Source of the DNA: Blautia hansenii
Lineage (GTDB): Bacteria > Bacillota > Clostridia > Lachnospirales > Lachnospiraceae
Assembly (NCBI RefSeq): GCF_013304445.1
Contig: NZ_JAAITA010000017.1
Location: 1 to 59,128 of the forward strand
Length of the DNA stretch: 59,128 bases
Reading direction: 5' to 3'
The first letter of the stretch is position 1. Each line of letters begins with the position of its first letter. Shown piece after piece: positions 32,990 through 40,736 of the stretch. A model generated the notes under the pieces. The model saw nothing but the letters and a program-made list of their open reading frames with translations, did no database searches and was not told where the DNA came from. Made by a program: the position numbers and the translations under genes.

Positions 32990-34276
32990 ATGTTAGATAT
33001 TAGATTTTTGAGAGAAAATCCAGAAGTGGTAAAACAAAACATCAGAAATAAATTCCAGGACAGCAAACTTCCATTAGTAGATGAAGTTATGGAACTGGAT
33101 AAGAGAAATCGAGAGATTAAACAGGAAGTAGAGGCATTAAGAGCAGAGAGAAACAAGATTTCCAAAATGATTGGCGGTCTGATGAAGGAAGGCAAGAGAG
33201 AAGAGGCAGAAGAGGCTAAGAAACAGGTAACTGCTAATGCAGAAACCGTAGAAAAACTGTCAGCAGAAGAAAAAGAAGTAGAAGAAAAAATCAAAACGAT
33301 TATGATGACAATTCCAAATATCATTGATCCGTCTGTACCAATCGGAAAAGACGACAGTGAAAATGTGGAGGTGCAGAAATATGGCGAGCCGGTTGTGCCG
33401 GATTACGAAATTCCGTATCATGCAGATATTATGGAAAGTTTTAACGGCATCGACCTGGACAGCGCAAGAAAAGTAGCGGGAAATGGCTTCTATTATCTGA
33501 TGGGAGACATTGCGAGACTTCATTCCGCAGTGATTTCCTATGCGAGAGACTTTATGATTGACCGTGGATTTACTTACTGTATTCCTCCGTACATGATTCG
33601 CAGTGATGTGGTTACAGGCGTTATGAGTTTTGCAGAAATGGACGCCATGATGTATAAAATTGAAGGGGAAGATCTGTATCTTATTGGAACCAGTGAACAT
33701 TCTATGATTGGTAAATTTATTGATACCATTATTCAGGAAGAGGAGCTTCCGAAAACTCTGACCAGCTATTCTCCATGTTTCCGTAAGGAAAAAGGCGCAC
33801 ATGGCCTGGAAGAGAGAGGTGTGTACAGAATCCACCAGTTTGAGAAACAGGAAATGATAGTAGTATGTAAACCGGAAGAAAGCCCAATGTGGTTTGATAA
33901 ATTATGGCAGAATACCGTGGATTTATTCCGTTCTTTAGATGTTCCGGTAAGAACTCTGGAATGTTGTTCTGGAGATTTGGCTGATCTGAAAGTGAAATCT
34001 GTAGACGTAGAGGCATGGTCTCCAAGACAGAAAAAATATTTTGAGGTGGGAAGCTGCTCGAATCTGGGAGATGCTCAGGCCAGAAGACTGAAAATCCGTG
34101 TCAATGGCAAAGGTGAGAAATACCTGGCACATACACTGAATAATACAGTAGTTGCGCCACCGAGAATGTTAATCGCTTTCCTGGAAAATAACCTGCAGGC
34201 AGATGGCTCTGTGAGAATTCCGGAAGCATTGAGACCATATATGGGCGGTAAAGAAGTCATTACACCAAACAAATAG
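32990..34276 (+). CDS. serS: Seryl-tRNA synthetase
   Basis: A 428-residue class II synthetase that charges tRNA-Ser. The N-terminal long coiled-coil arm (about 27-100) binds the tRNA variable arm. Motif 2 is FRKEKGAHGLEERGVYRIHQFEK and motif 3 lies near NNTVVAPPRMLIAFLENN. The gap to the preceding gene is only 25 bases, so there is no room for a T-box leader, and expression appears to come from the par operon. An internal promoter cannot be excluded. Confidence 0.96.
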   Translation: MLDIRFLRENPEVVKQNIRNKFQDSKLPLVDEVMELDKRNREIKQEVEALRAERNKISKMIGGLMKEGKREEAEEAKKQVTANAETVEKLSAEEKEVEEKIKTIMMTIPNIIDPSVPIGKDDSENVEVQKYGEPVVPDYEIPYHADIMESFNGIDLDSARKVAGNGFYYLMGDIARLHSAVISYARDFMIDRGFTYCIPPYMIRSDVVTGVMSFAEMDAMMYKIEGEDLYLIGTSEHSMIGKFIDTIIQEEELPKTLTSYSPCFRKEKGAHGLEERGVYRIHQFEKQEMIVVCKPEESPMWFDKLWQNTVDLFRSLDVPVRTLECCSGDLADLKVKSVDVEAWSPRQKKYFEVGSCSNLGDAQARRLKIRVNGKGEKYLAHTLNNTVVAPPRMLIAFLENNLQADGSVRIPEALRPYMGGKEVITPNK

Positions 34277-34289
34277 ATGGAGGTGCAGA

Positions 34290-35177
34290 TTGCACAGTTA
34301 TTTAAAAGCAATTGGTTTTTCTGATATTACGGATAAGAAAAAGCTGGACCAGATTCTGAAAGAAGTCATTCATACTTATGACGAGAAAATTGTCGTTGAG
34401 GATGGAAAACATCATTTGTTTGCAGAATTGTCCAAAATGTTCGGCTGTGATTTTGGGATTACAGTGTGTGGGGAATACGATGAAAATAATGAATTCCAAA
34501 TGGAATATTATTTTCCGTATTTTCGAGGCACAGGCATTACCCTGCGTGAGCAGGTGAGCATTGAAAAGCATGCAGGGAAAGAATCCTTTGCCGGCGCATG
34601 TGATGATATGCGGATAGGTGTTACCATTATCTTCTATCTGCAAAATGCAGGAGAGTATCTGACCCAGCGGGGAAGAGGAAATTTTGCTTCCGGGGGGATG
34701 TACAACGTGACGCTGTCCGGTCTGGCGAAGAAGGGAACCATTCTGCTTCCGGTGTGGAAACAGGAGGGACAGGAATCTCAGAGCCGGATAGATGCAGCCA
34801 ACCGGGGACGCCTTATTGCAGCGGCCAAAAACGGAGACGAGGAGGCCATGGAAAGTCTTACAATAGAAGATATGGATACTTATGCCATGATTTCCGGAAG
34901 AATCGAAAATGAGGACATTTACAGCATTGTAGATACATATTTTATGCCCTATGGAATGGAATGTGATTTGTACAGTGTTATGGGGGAAATCCTGGAATGT
35001 TCCAAAATGCGTAATCAAAGGACAGAAGAAACCGTTTGGGAACTGCGGATTGCCTGCAATGATGTGGAACTGGATATCTGCATCAATGAAAATGATTTGA
35101 TGGGGATTCCTGAAGTGGGAAGACGATTCAAGGGCATTGTGTGGCTGCAGGGATATGTGGAATTTGATATGATGTAG
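34290..35177 (+). CDS. DUF3881 family protein
   Basis: A 295-residue cytoplasmic protein that starts MHSYLKAIGFSDI and contains GITLREQVSIEKHAGKESFAGACDDMRIGVTIIFYLQN, typical of DUF3881, a family restricted mainly to Lachnospiraceae and relatives. Function unknown. The start is TTG with GGAGGTG upstream. It follows serS by 13 bases. Confidence 0.85.
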   Translation: MHSYLKAIGFSDITDKKKLDQILKEVIHTYDEKIVVEDGKHHLFAELSKMFGCDFGITVCGEYDENNEFQMEYYFPYFRGTGITLREQVSIEKHAGKESFAGACDDMRIGVTIIFYLQNAGEYLTQRGRGNFASGGMYNVTLSGLAKKGTILLPVWKQEGQESQSRIDAANRGRLIAAAKNGDEEAMESLTIEDMDTYAMISGRIENEDIYSIVDTYFMPYGMECDLYSVMGEILECSKMRNQRTEETVWELRIACNDVELDICINENDLMGIPEVGRRFKGIVWLQGYVEFDMM

Positions 35178-35204
35178 GAGAGAAAGGGAGTGCAGACAGG
35201 TGAA

Positions 35205-35255
35205 GTGCTGTGCTTCCTTTTTGCTATGGAATAAAAAACGGGAGCACAGCAGCAC
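35205..35255. other. Long imperfect hairpin after the DUF3881 gene
   Basis: 35209-35222 pairs with 35234-35248 (T run against A run at the tip), with an outer GTGC/GCAC closing pair. No T run follows, so it is not a textbook rho-independent terminator on the plus strand. It may still end or stabilise the par-serS transcript. Confidence 0.4.
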
Positions 35256-35289
35256 GCAGAAGGATATGTAAAACAGTAGAAAAAATTCC

Positions 35290-35318
35290 TTGAAAAAGGA
35301 GGGAAAGTATAGTATCAT
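35290..35318 (+). promoter_or_regulatory. Promoter of tRNA-Arg
   Basis: TTGAAA (35290-35295), a 17-base spacer and TATCAT (35313-35318), about 33 bases before the tRNA. Confidence 0.65.
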
Positions 35319-35351
35319 AGATTAGTAAAGGAAGACAGAAATCAATACTAT

Positions 35352-35423
35352 GTTCTCTTAGTTAAATGGATATAACAAGTGCCTCCTAAGCACTAGTTGT
35401 GAGTTCGATTCTCGCAGGGAACG
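35352..35423 (+). tRNA. tRNA-Arg (anticodon CCU)
   Basis: A 72-base cloverleaf. Acceptor GTTCTCT pairs with AGGGAAC, the anticodon stem AGTGC/GCACT closes loop CTCCTAA giving CCU, and the T arm is GTGAG-TTCGATT-CTCGC. It reads AGG arginine codons. CCA is not encoded. The DNA downstream is accessory, suggesting use as an integration site. Confidence 0.95.
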
Positions 35424-35435
35424 TTTTGATATACT

Positions 35436-35480
35436 AAAGTGGAATGGATAGCAATGAATGCTTATTCATCTCCACTTTTT
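35436..35480 (+). terminator. Terminator after tRNA-Arg
   Basis: Arms AAAGTGGA (35436-35443) and TCCACTTT (35471-35478), with partial pairing inside the loop, followed by T residues. Confidence 0.7.
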
Positions 35481-35817
35481 TGTTTCTGGAAATTATAGAA
35501 GAGGGCTTTTGGTCTATGGAAGTGATAATCCGGATGCAAATGTTCATGCGCTGTAAAGTAATAAAATAATTTAAAGAACAGACGCCCAACTATTCCGAAT
35601 ATTGCATTCATTGAGTTATTGAAAAATTTGCAGCATGATATTGTCATGAAGGTGATAGATAGGTAGTTGCGAAACGAGTACGTAATCTTGATTCCAATAA
35701 GGCAAAAATCTGGCATAGCCTGTCTTTCAGGAGGTGTATGTAAAAAACAGAATTTCAGGACATGAAAACAAAACAGATAGGGCTATCTGCTGATAAATGA
35801 GTATGAATCGCAGGTAT

Positions 35818-36252
35818 TTACGCAATCAAAGGCCTTAAGCTGCGGATATATTGATGCTTGTACAGTTTGTCAGCGACCATTACAGTAATGAGCTGGGTAA
35901 TTCCGGCGAGAAGCAGGTCGGCATGAAGCGTTTTCTCATTCTGCGTTTTACGCCCGGCAACACAAAAACTGTTTTTGAAATGGTTAATCGATTTCTCAAC
36001 ATTTACTCTGACTTTATAGGTGGAATCCCATTTATCTGTACCGCGGACTGTACCAGGATAGGCACGAAGATTCTGTTCCGGATAAATGTAAATCATTCTT
36101 CCACAGGAAGAAGTGGTACATGGATGATCACAGTGGCATATGCGTTTCGATTTCTTTGTGGCGCTGTCCCATTTCCATTTCATTTTGGGGCATACGAATT
36201 TTATGGTCGGAAGGCCACAGCGCAAATGGGATTTGCTTCCTTCACGCTTCAA
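35818..36252 (-). pseudogene. Transposase remnant 1 (C-terminal part, DDE type)
   Basis: A 144-residue open stretch that looks like the C-terminal part of a transposase with the pattern RGTDKWDSTYKVRVNVEKSINHFKNSF. It has cysteine pairs (CPKMKWKWD, CHCDHPC) of the kind found in zinc-bearing regions of such proteins. There is no N-terminal catalytic part: an in-frame stop lies 20 bases upstream. The closest family I can suggest is the IS1182-like group; this is uncertain. An 8-base-pair hairpin GAATCTCA/TGAGATTC (36264-36284) lies just to its right. Confidence 0.6.
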
Positions 36253-36399
36253 TAACTTCTCGGAATCTCAATGAATGAGATTCTAACTGGAAATTGACAA
36301 CTAAATATCGTACAGGAAAAGAAATTTGAGAAAAATGGACATAAATATTGGACATAGTGGGAACTATGCCTTGAAAAATTTTATGGTGTCGTTTAAGAT

Positions 36400-36436
36400 A
36401 TCATTATTAGGCGGCGAATCCTAATAATGATTTTTG
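36400..36436 (+). terminator. Hairpin at the end of transposase remnant 2
   Basis: A perfect 12-base-pair stem ATCATTATTAGG/CCTAATAATGAT (36400-36411 and 36420-36431) followed by TTTTTG on the plus strand. It overlaps the stop codon of the leftward transposase remnant and may insulate it from outside transcription. Confidence 0.6.
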
Positions 36437-36646
36437 AAATGCCTCGACTGATGGCATTTCCCAGGCATCAAGATGTTGGAGCATCATGATGCCGTAGAGG
36501 CGGCAGTACCACATCTTCGTAGAGCGGTGCCTGCCGTCTTCTAATTTATAGTCCTCTTTCTCACGCTTGTTGGAGCGTTCCACGGAAGTCCTTCCGTCAT
36601 ATTCCCTTTTCCATGCTGTACTGTCTCTTGGAGCCAGACTACTTCC
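36407..36646 (-). pseudogene. Transposase remnant 2 (C-terminal fragment)
   Basis: About 80 residues from SSLAPRDSTAWKREYDGR to the end resemble the transposase C-terminus RTSVERSNKREKEDYKL..RHRS....CRLYGIMMLQHLDAWE. It shares the spacing R..T.W...Y..R...E+S with remnant 1 but is a different copy. The rest of the gene is absent. The stretch 36253-36400 and 36650-36880 contains no other recognisable gene. Confidence 0.6.
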
Positions 36647-36916
36647 AAGGACAGTATAAAGAACGTTTGCAAGGATGATAAATGGATAAAGTATAAATAA
36701 AGCATAAGATAATTCCAGGCGGGGAGAAAGAGGGCGAAAACAAAATACAGACAATGAAATAATCTGCGGATTGTTCAGAAATAGAAAGAATAGAATTTAA
36801 AGAAACGCATAAAAAATACGGAAACAGAGAAAAATATTGAAGAAATCAATGCTTTGTGGTATCGTTATAGTCATAGCATATAGTGTGGAATGATGGTTGT
36901 AAGGAGAAGAATAAAG

Positions 36917-38311
36917 ATGAGAAGACTGATTGTTCGTTTGTCATCATTACAATTGACAAGTATTAAAAATGTAAAAAAAGGCACTATATATATGCCGAAT
37001 ACTGTAAACAAAATTTTATCAGCGGATAAAGCAGAAATACTGGGAATTTACGGACAAAATGGTTCGGGAAAAACAGCGGTTGTTGATGCATTGTATTTTT
37101 TACAAAAAGTAATGATAGGAGCCGATCTTGATCAGTCATTAGAAGATTACATGGACATGGATTCCGATACTGCTGAAATTTTTGCAGATTTCAATATTTT
37201 TATGGATAGTATCGTGTTTGAAATAGGATACAGATTAAGTCTTAGCAGAAAAGAAAAAGAGGTCGTTATCAGTCGGGAAACATTGAGTGCTGCAAAGAAT
37301 GAAAATGGAATCAGAACAAATAAGACTGTATTTATGGATTACCAAAGAGATCAAACGAATGTTATTTTTAAACCACAGAAAAGACTAGATGAAGTTCTGG
37401 AAGAAAATAAAGAAATAAAAACAGATTTAATTGTAGCGCGTAAGATGGCAGAGAAAAGTAACTGCTCTTATATTTTTGGTGAAAGCAGTCGGGAAATATT
37501 CTGCAGAGAATATGAAAATGGATTTCAACAATTTTCAGCTATTATTTCTTCTTTGTTTGAATTTGCTTTGAAAGATTTATTTGTGATTCGCAATACGCAT
37601 TCAGGAGTGATTTCCGCTAATTTCGTCTTGCCGATGGCATTTCGGATTGAAAATGATAACATGGGAGCAAAAGGGGATTTTACAGTATCTTTGACAGAAC
37701 CAATTTTAGTGGACGAGGAAAGAAAAAATCTGTTAGAGACAATTGTTGAACAGATTAATATTGTGTTATACACAATCATTCCAGGACTGCAGGTAACGAT
37801 TAAAAATTATGGGAAACAATCGTTGAATGATGGTGAAGAAGGATGGAAGCTGGAATTAATGTCAAAGCGAGAGGGCATGAAAGAGATTCCAATCAGAATG
37901 GAATCAGAGGGAATTATTAAAATCATTTCCATTCTGAATGCACTCATACAGGCTTTTGGAAATCCTTCAATCTGTCTTGTGATTGACGAACTTGATTCCG
38001 GAATTTTTGAATATATGTTGGGAGAACTGCTGGACATTTTCAAAAAGAGTGCAAAAGGACAGCTGATTTTTACATCACACAATCTACGTGCACTTGAAAT
38101 GATTGATAAGGAAAGTATTATGTTTTCCACTACGAATCCGAATAATCGCTATATTCATATGAAGAATGTAAGAGAAAGTAACAATCTTCGCAATATGTAT
38201 ATCAGAAGCATTACATTAGGTGGTCAATCAGAAGAAATTTATGAAGAAACTGATAGTTTAAAAATTGCCAGAGCATTTAGAAAAGCAGGGCGGGGTGTCC
38301 GCGATGAATGA
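36917..38311 (+). CDS. AAA-type ATPase, first gene of a putative defence pair
   Basis: A 464-residue ABC/OLD-like ATPase. Walker A is G46QNGSGKT53, Walker B is CLVIDELD with D357 and E358, and the switch histidine is H388 in FTSHN. The middle 250 residues are an insertion typical of AAA_15/AAA_21 proteins; the signature region is RMESEGIIKIISILNAL. The C-terminus NLRNMYIRSITLGGQSEEIYE is basic. I chose the ATG at 36917 because AAGGAG lies upstream; an earlier ATG at 36890 has none. The next gene overlaps its 3' end by eight bases. Similar ATPase/TOPRIM pairs (PARIS AriA-AriB, split OLD systems) protect against phage; that function is inference here. Confidence 0.85.
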   Translation: MRRLIVRLSSLQLTSIKNVKKGTIYMPNTVNKILSADKAEILGIYGQNGSGKTAVVDALYFLQKVMIGADLDQSLEDYMDMDSDTAEIFADFNIFMDSIVFEIGYRLSLSRKEKEVVISRETLSAAKNENGIRTNKTVFMDYQRDQTNVIFKPQKRLDEVLEENKEIKTDLIVARKMAEKSNCSYIFGESSREIFCREYENGFQQFSAIISSLFEFALKDLFVIRNTHSGVISANFVLPMAFRIENDNMGAKGDFTVSLTEPILVDEERKNLLETIVEQINIVLYTIIPGLQVTIKNYGKQSLNDGEEGWKLELMSKREGMKEIPIRMESEGIIKIISILNALIQAFGNPSICLVIDELDSGIFEYMLGELLDIFKKSAKGQLIFTSHNLRALEMIDKESIMFSTTNPNNRYIHMKNVRESNNLRNMYIRSITLGGQSEEIYEETDSLKIARAFRKAGRGVRDE

Positions 38312-38978
38312 GAAAAAAGTAATTGCAGTCATTGTAGAAGGACCGAGTGACGAGGCTGCATTGGGATCCATCTTAAAAGAATATTTTTCGAGTGAAGAGA
38401 TTCAGTTTGTAGTAGTTCATGGAGATATCACAACAAAGGATTATACATCAACAGATAATATACTTTCCAAGATTAACAATTTAATTGAATCAGTAAAACA
38501 AAAATACGGGTACAAGATAGAGGACTTTTTAAAAATCATACACATTGTTGATATGGATGGAGCTTTTTGCAATGATGCGATTGTAGAAAAAGATGTTGAG
38601 GGAGTCCACTATTATCTGGATCGTATAGAAACGAAATATCCGGATTATTTAATCCGGAAGCATACTCAAAAAGCAGAAATATTATCAAAATTATATTCTT
38701 CCGGGAAAATCAATGGTGTCAGCTATAGAATCTATTTTAATTCTTGTAATTTGGAGCATGTTCTTTTCAATGAATTGAAAGATTTCACAGATGATGAAAA
38801 GGCAGATATGGCGGATGATTTTGCAGAAAAGTTTGAAGGTAAGGTAGAGGATTTTATTGCATTTATTTCTCAAGAAGATTTAATTGCTCCGGGTACTTTT
38901 AAACAAACCTGGCGATTTATTGAAAAGGAAAAACATTCATTAGAAAGATTTACGAATATGCATTTGATTTTTAAGTGA
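38304..38978 (+). CDS. TOPRIM-like putative effector, second gene of the defence pair
   Basis: A 224-residue protein. The N-terminal VIAVIVEGPSDEAALGSIL has the TOPRIM catalytic glutamate (E12), and IIHIVDMDGAF supplies the DxD pair (D83, D85). This is the metal site of OLD/TOPRIM nucleases and primases. The remaining 130 residues are helical and do not match a domain I can name. I do not recognise DUF4435 (AriB) or RloB features. The start ATG overlaps the ATPase stop (ATGAATGA), so the two are translationally coupled. A nuclease effector licensed by the ATPase is the likeliest arrangement. Confidence 0.75.
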   Translation: MNEKKVIAVIVEGPSDEAALGSILKEYFSSEEIQFVVVHGDITTKDYTSTDNILSKINNLIESVKQKYGYKIEDFLKIIHIVDMDGAFCNDAIVEKDVEGVHYYLDRIETKYPDYLIRKHTQKAEILSKLYSSGKINGVSYRIYFNSCNLEHVLFNELKDFTDDEKADMADDFAEKFEGKVEDFIAFISQEDLIAPGTFKQTWRFIEKEKHSLERFTNMHLIFK

Positions 38979-38992
38979 TCTAATGCTGCGAG

Positions 38993-39041
38993 TTTCTTAC
39001 GAGTTTTTTGTGAGATAACTCGCAAGAAAACTCGTAAGAAA
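38993..39041. repeat. 49-base hairpin after the ATPase/TOPRIM pair
   Basis: TTTCTTACGAGTTTT at the left pairs with AAAACTCGTAAGAAA at the right, and the stem continues to 22 base pairs with one bulge and an ATAA loop. It contains repeated (A)CTCG(T/C)AAGAAA units. No T run follows. It could end the transcript, be a small repeat element or be a border of the inserted DNA. Confidence 0.7.
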
Positions 39042-39130
39042 GTAATACTACCTAGATTATTTGCGGTGTTCCTATTTAGAAGGGAGAATGCTGGCATGAT
39101 TTATATGATATGAAAAAAAGATAAGTAAGT

Positions 39131-39281
39131 TAGACTTGAACCATGGGCATATAATCCAATACATTTTTCAAATGATAGTGTGGGGGATAGTCTTTCAGTT
39201 GCATTATCTTTTAGTGGAAAAGAAGATGAAAGAATAGAGGAAGCAGTAGAAGAACTAATAGAAAGGGAGTTAGAGAAATAA
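39131..39281 (+). pseudogene. C-terminal remnant of an unidentified gene
   Basis: An open stretch ending at 39281 reads EPWAYNPIHFSNDSVGDSLSVALSFSGKEDERIEEAVEEL. No start codon with a ribosome binding site is present and stop codons lie just upstream. Its stop overlaps the next start (TAATG), the arrangement of a coupled gene pair, perhaps an antitoxin partner of the following nucleotidyltransferase relic. Confidence 0.4.
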
Positions 39282-39660
39282 TGGTTACAGGATTTGAAGA
39301 CCAATATGTAATTATCGGAGGTACAGCATGTGACTTAATTATGGAAAATGAAGAACTTCCGTTTCGTGCCACAAAAGATATAGATATTGTTTTGATTGTT
39401 GAATCCATAACAGAGGAATTTAGAAAGCAGTTTTGGAAATCTTTTAAAGCAAAAGCATAACTGGATTTGAAAGAACGTAAATCAAAAGGACAACCTGTTG
39501 ACAGTAAAATATTAAAAAACATAAACATGATGTGTTTTGACGGGGACAGTTGATTACTGCAGATACAAGGCAAATACTCAGTAAGGAAATTTTAAAATAT
39601 ATAAGGCGCTTCCTTTCACACATGGAAGAGGAAGAAAATCAGGAAGTCTTAAAAACAGAT
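39281..39660 (+). pseudogene. Decayed AbiEii-like nucleotidyltransferase
   Basis: The first 59 codons read MVTGFEDQYVIIGGTACDLI followed by RATKDIDIVL, the nucleotidyltransferase GG..D...TKDID core of AbiEii-type toxins. A stop occurs at 39460. The same gene seems to continue in later frames as LDLKERKSKGQPVDSKIL and then QLITADTRQILSKEILKYIRRFL. So the gene has lost a central part and carries a frameshift. It is not expected to be active. Confidence 0.6.
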
Positions 39661-39742
39661 GCTGAAATAGTACTCATATTTAATAGGAAGAAACTCTACG
39701 CAACAAAATATGTAAAAAAGTGTTGTAAATTGTATTTTTCTG

Positions 39743-39771
39743 TTGTAGAAGCAGGAAGTTTATGGTATAGT
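39743..39771 (+). promoter_or_regulatory. Candidate promoter of the polysaccharide operon leader
   Basis: TTGTAG (39743-39748), a 17-base spacer and an extended -10 TGGTATAGT (TATAGT at 39766-39771). A transcript from here would pass through the terminator at 39843-39875 before reaching the first gene at 39981. It is the best promoter in 39661-39980. Confidence 0.6.
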
Positions 39772-39842
39772 ATAAGCACTAAAAGGCATTAATTCATAGG
39801 AAATTGCTTGAAAAATTGTAGACACTGTAATGATTGTAATTG

Positions 39843-39875
39843 TATGCCGACGCATGTATCGTCGGCATATTTTTA
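39843..39875 (+). terminator. Intrinsic terminator in the polysaccharide operon leader
   Basis: Perfect 10-base-pair stem TATGCCGACG/CGTCGGCATA (39843-39852 and 39860-39869) with loop CATGTAT, followed by TTTTTAT. It lies about 105 bases before the first operon gene and no gene ends near it, so it may be an attenuator that an antiterminator overrides, or the end of a small RNA of about 95 bases. Confidence 0.8.
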
Positions 39876-39936
39876 TGTGAGGAAACAAATTGTGAAAAAT
39901 GCCCTCCCTGGTATGTAAAATTTAGGTAAAATTTCC

Positions 39937-39945
39937 GGGGGGGGG
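39937..39945 (+). repeat. G9 homopolymer upstream of the polysaccharide operon
   Basis: Nine consecutive G lie 36 bases before the first gene, next to TATACA (39954-39959) that could serve as a -10 box. Tracts of this length can slip during replication and change promoter spacing. Confidence 0.6.
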
Positions 39946-39980
39946 TATTTGTGTATACAAATAATTATAAAGGGGGAAAA

Positions 39981-40736
39981 ATGAAGAAAATAGACATTCA
40001 CAGTCACATACTTCCCGGTTTTGATGATGGTTCTTCCAGCGAAGCAGAAAGTCTTCGGATGCTGAAAATGGCGGCAAAGCAGGGAGTGGAAGCGGTTATT
40101 GCCACACCTCATTATTCTGCAGAATACTGTCATAATAGTCCGGAAACAATTCGCCGTGCATGTGCAGAGCTGGAGGCGAGAGTCAGAGAGAAAATCAATC
40201 CTGCGTTTCGTATTTATCCAGGGCAGGAAATTATGTATACACTGGATATACTAGAAAAGCTGGAAAGGGGAGAGATTCTTACCCTGGCGGGAACTTCTTA
40301 TGTATTAGTAGAATTTATGCCATGGGTACCTTATTCGGATTTGTACAGATGTGTCAGAACCCTGATGACGCAGCATTACCGTCCTGTTATCGCCCATATC
40401 GAGCGCTATGGTGCGCTTAGGGAAAAGGGAAGAGTGGAGGAGTTGACAGAAATCGGCGCTTTGATGCAGATGAACTATCGGAGAATCGGTGGAAAATGGT
40501 ATGAAGAAACAACCAGATGGTGCAGGAAGATGCTGAAAGATGAGAAAATTCACTTTCTGGCAACAGACATGCACAACACAAAAGCACGGAAACCCAGCAC
40601 ACAGGGGGCAGAAGTGTGGATGGCAAAACATTTGGATAGTATATATATGAAAAAGCTTTGTTATAAAAATGCACTGAAGCTTATCAAACAAAATACACAG
40701 AGGAGAGAGAACGACAAATATGGAAAATATGCATGA
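39981..40736 (+). CDS. PHP-family tyrosine-protein phosphatase (CpsB/YwqE type)
   Basis: A 251-residue manganese-dependent phosphatase that removes phosphate from the partner BY-kinase. Metal ligands are seen in IDIHSHILPGFDDGSSS, IATPHYSAEY, the GQEIMYT region, IAHIERY and the ATDMHN motif. AGGGGG precedes the ATG at 39981; in-frame upstream starts have no such site. It overlaps the Wzz-type gene by 17 bases. It opens the phosphoregulatory trio of the operon. Confidence 0.93.
   Translation: MKKIDIHSHILPGFDDGSSSEAESLRMLKMAAKQGVEAVIATPHYSAEYCHNSPETIRRACAELEARVREKINPAFRIYPGQEIMYTLDILEKLERGEILTLAGTSYVLVEFMPWVPYSDLYRCVRTLMTQHYRPVIAHIERYGALREKGRVEELTEIGALMQMNYRRIGGKWYEETTRWCRKMLKDEKIHFLATDMHNTKARKPSTQGAEVWMAKHLDSIYMKKLCYKNALKLIKQNTQRRENDKYGKYA

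Noticed and set aside
34302-35318. A 338-codon minus-strand frame opposite the DUF3881 gene
   Set aside because: Histidine- and phenylalanine-rich antisense translation without any domain; the plus-strand gene fits operon spacing and family.
35807-35817. GAATCGCAGGT as a duplicated tRNA-Arg 3' end (attachment site)
   Set aside because: The match to the tRNA end GATTCTCGCAGGGAAC is short and interrupted, so it does not support an att site.
36917-38978. Naming the ATPase/TOPRIM pair as PARIS (AriA-AriB)
   Set aside because: The layout is similar, but I see no specific AriB (DUF4435) motif, so the name would be unsupported.
38993-39041. CRISPR-like repeats
   Set aside because: The repeated unit is an inverted repeat forming one hairpin; there are no spacers or regular array.
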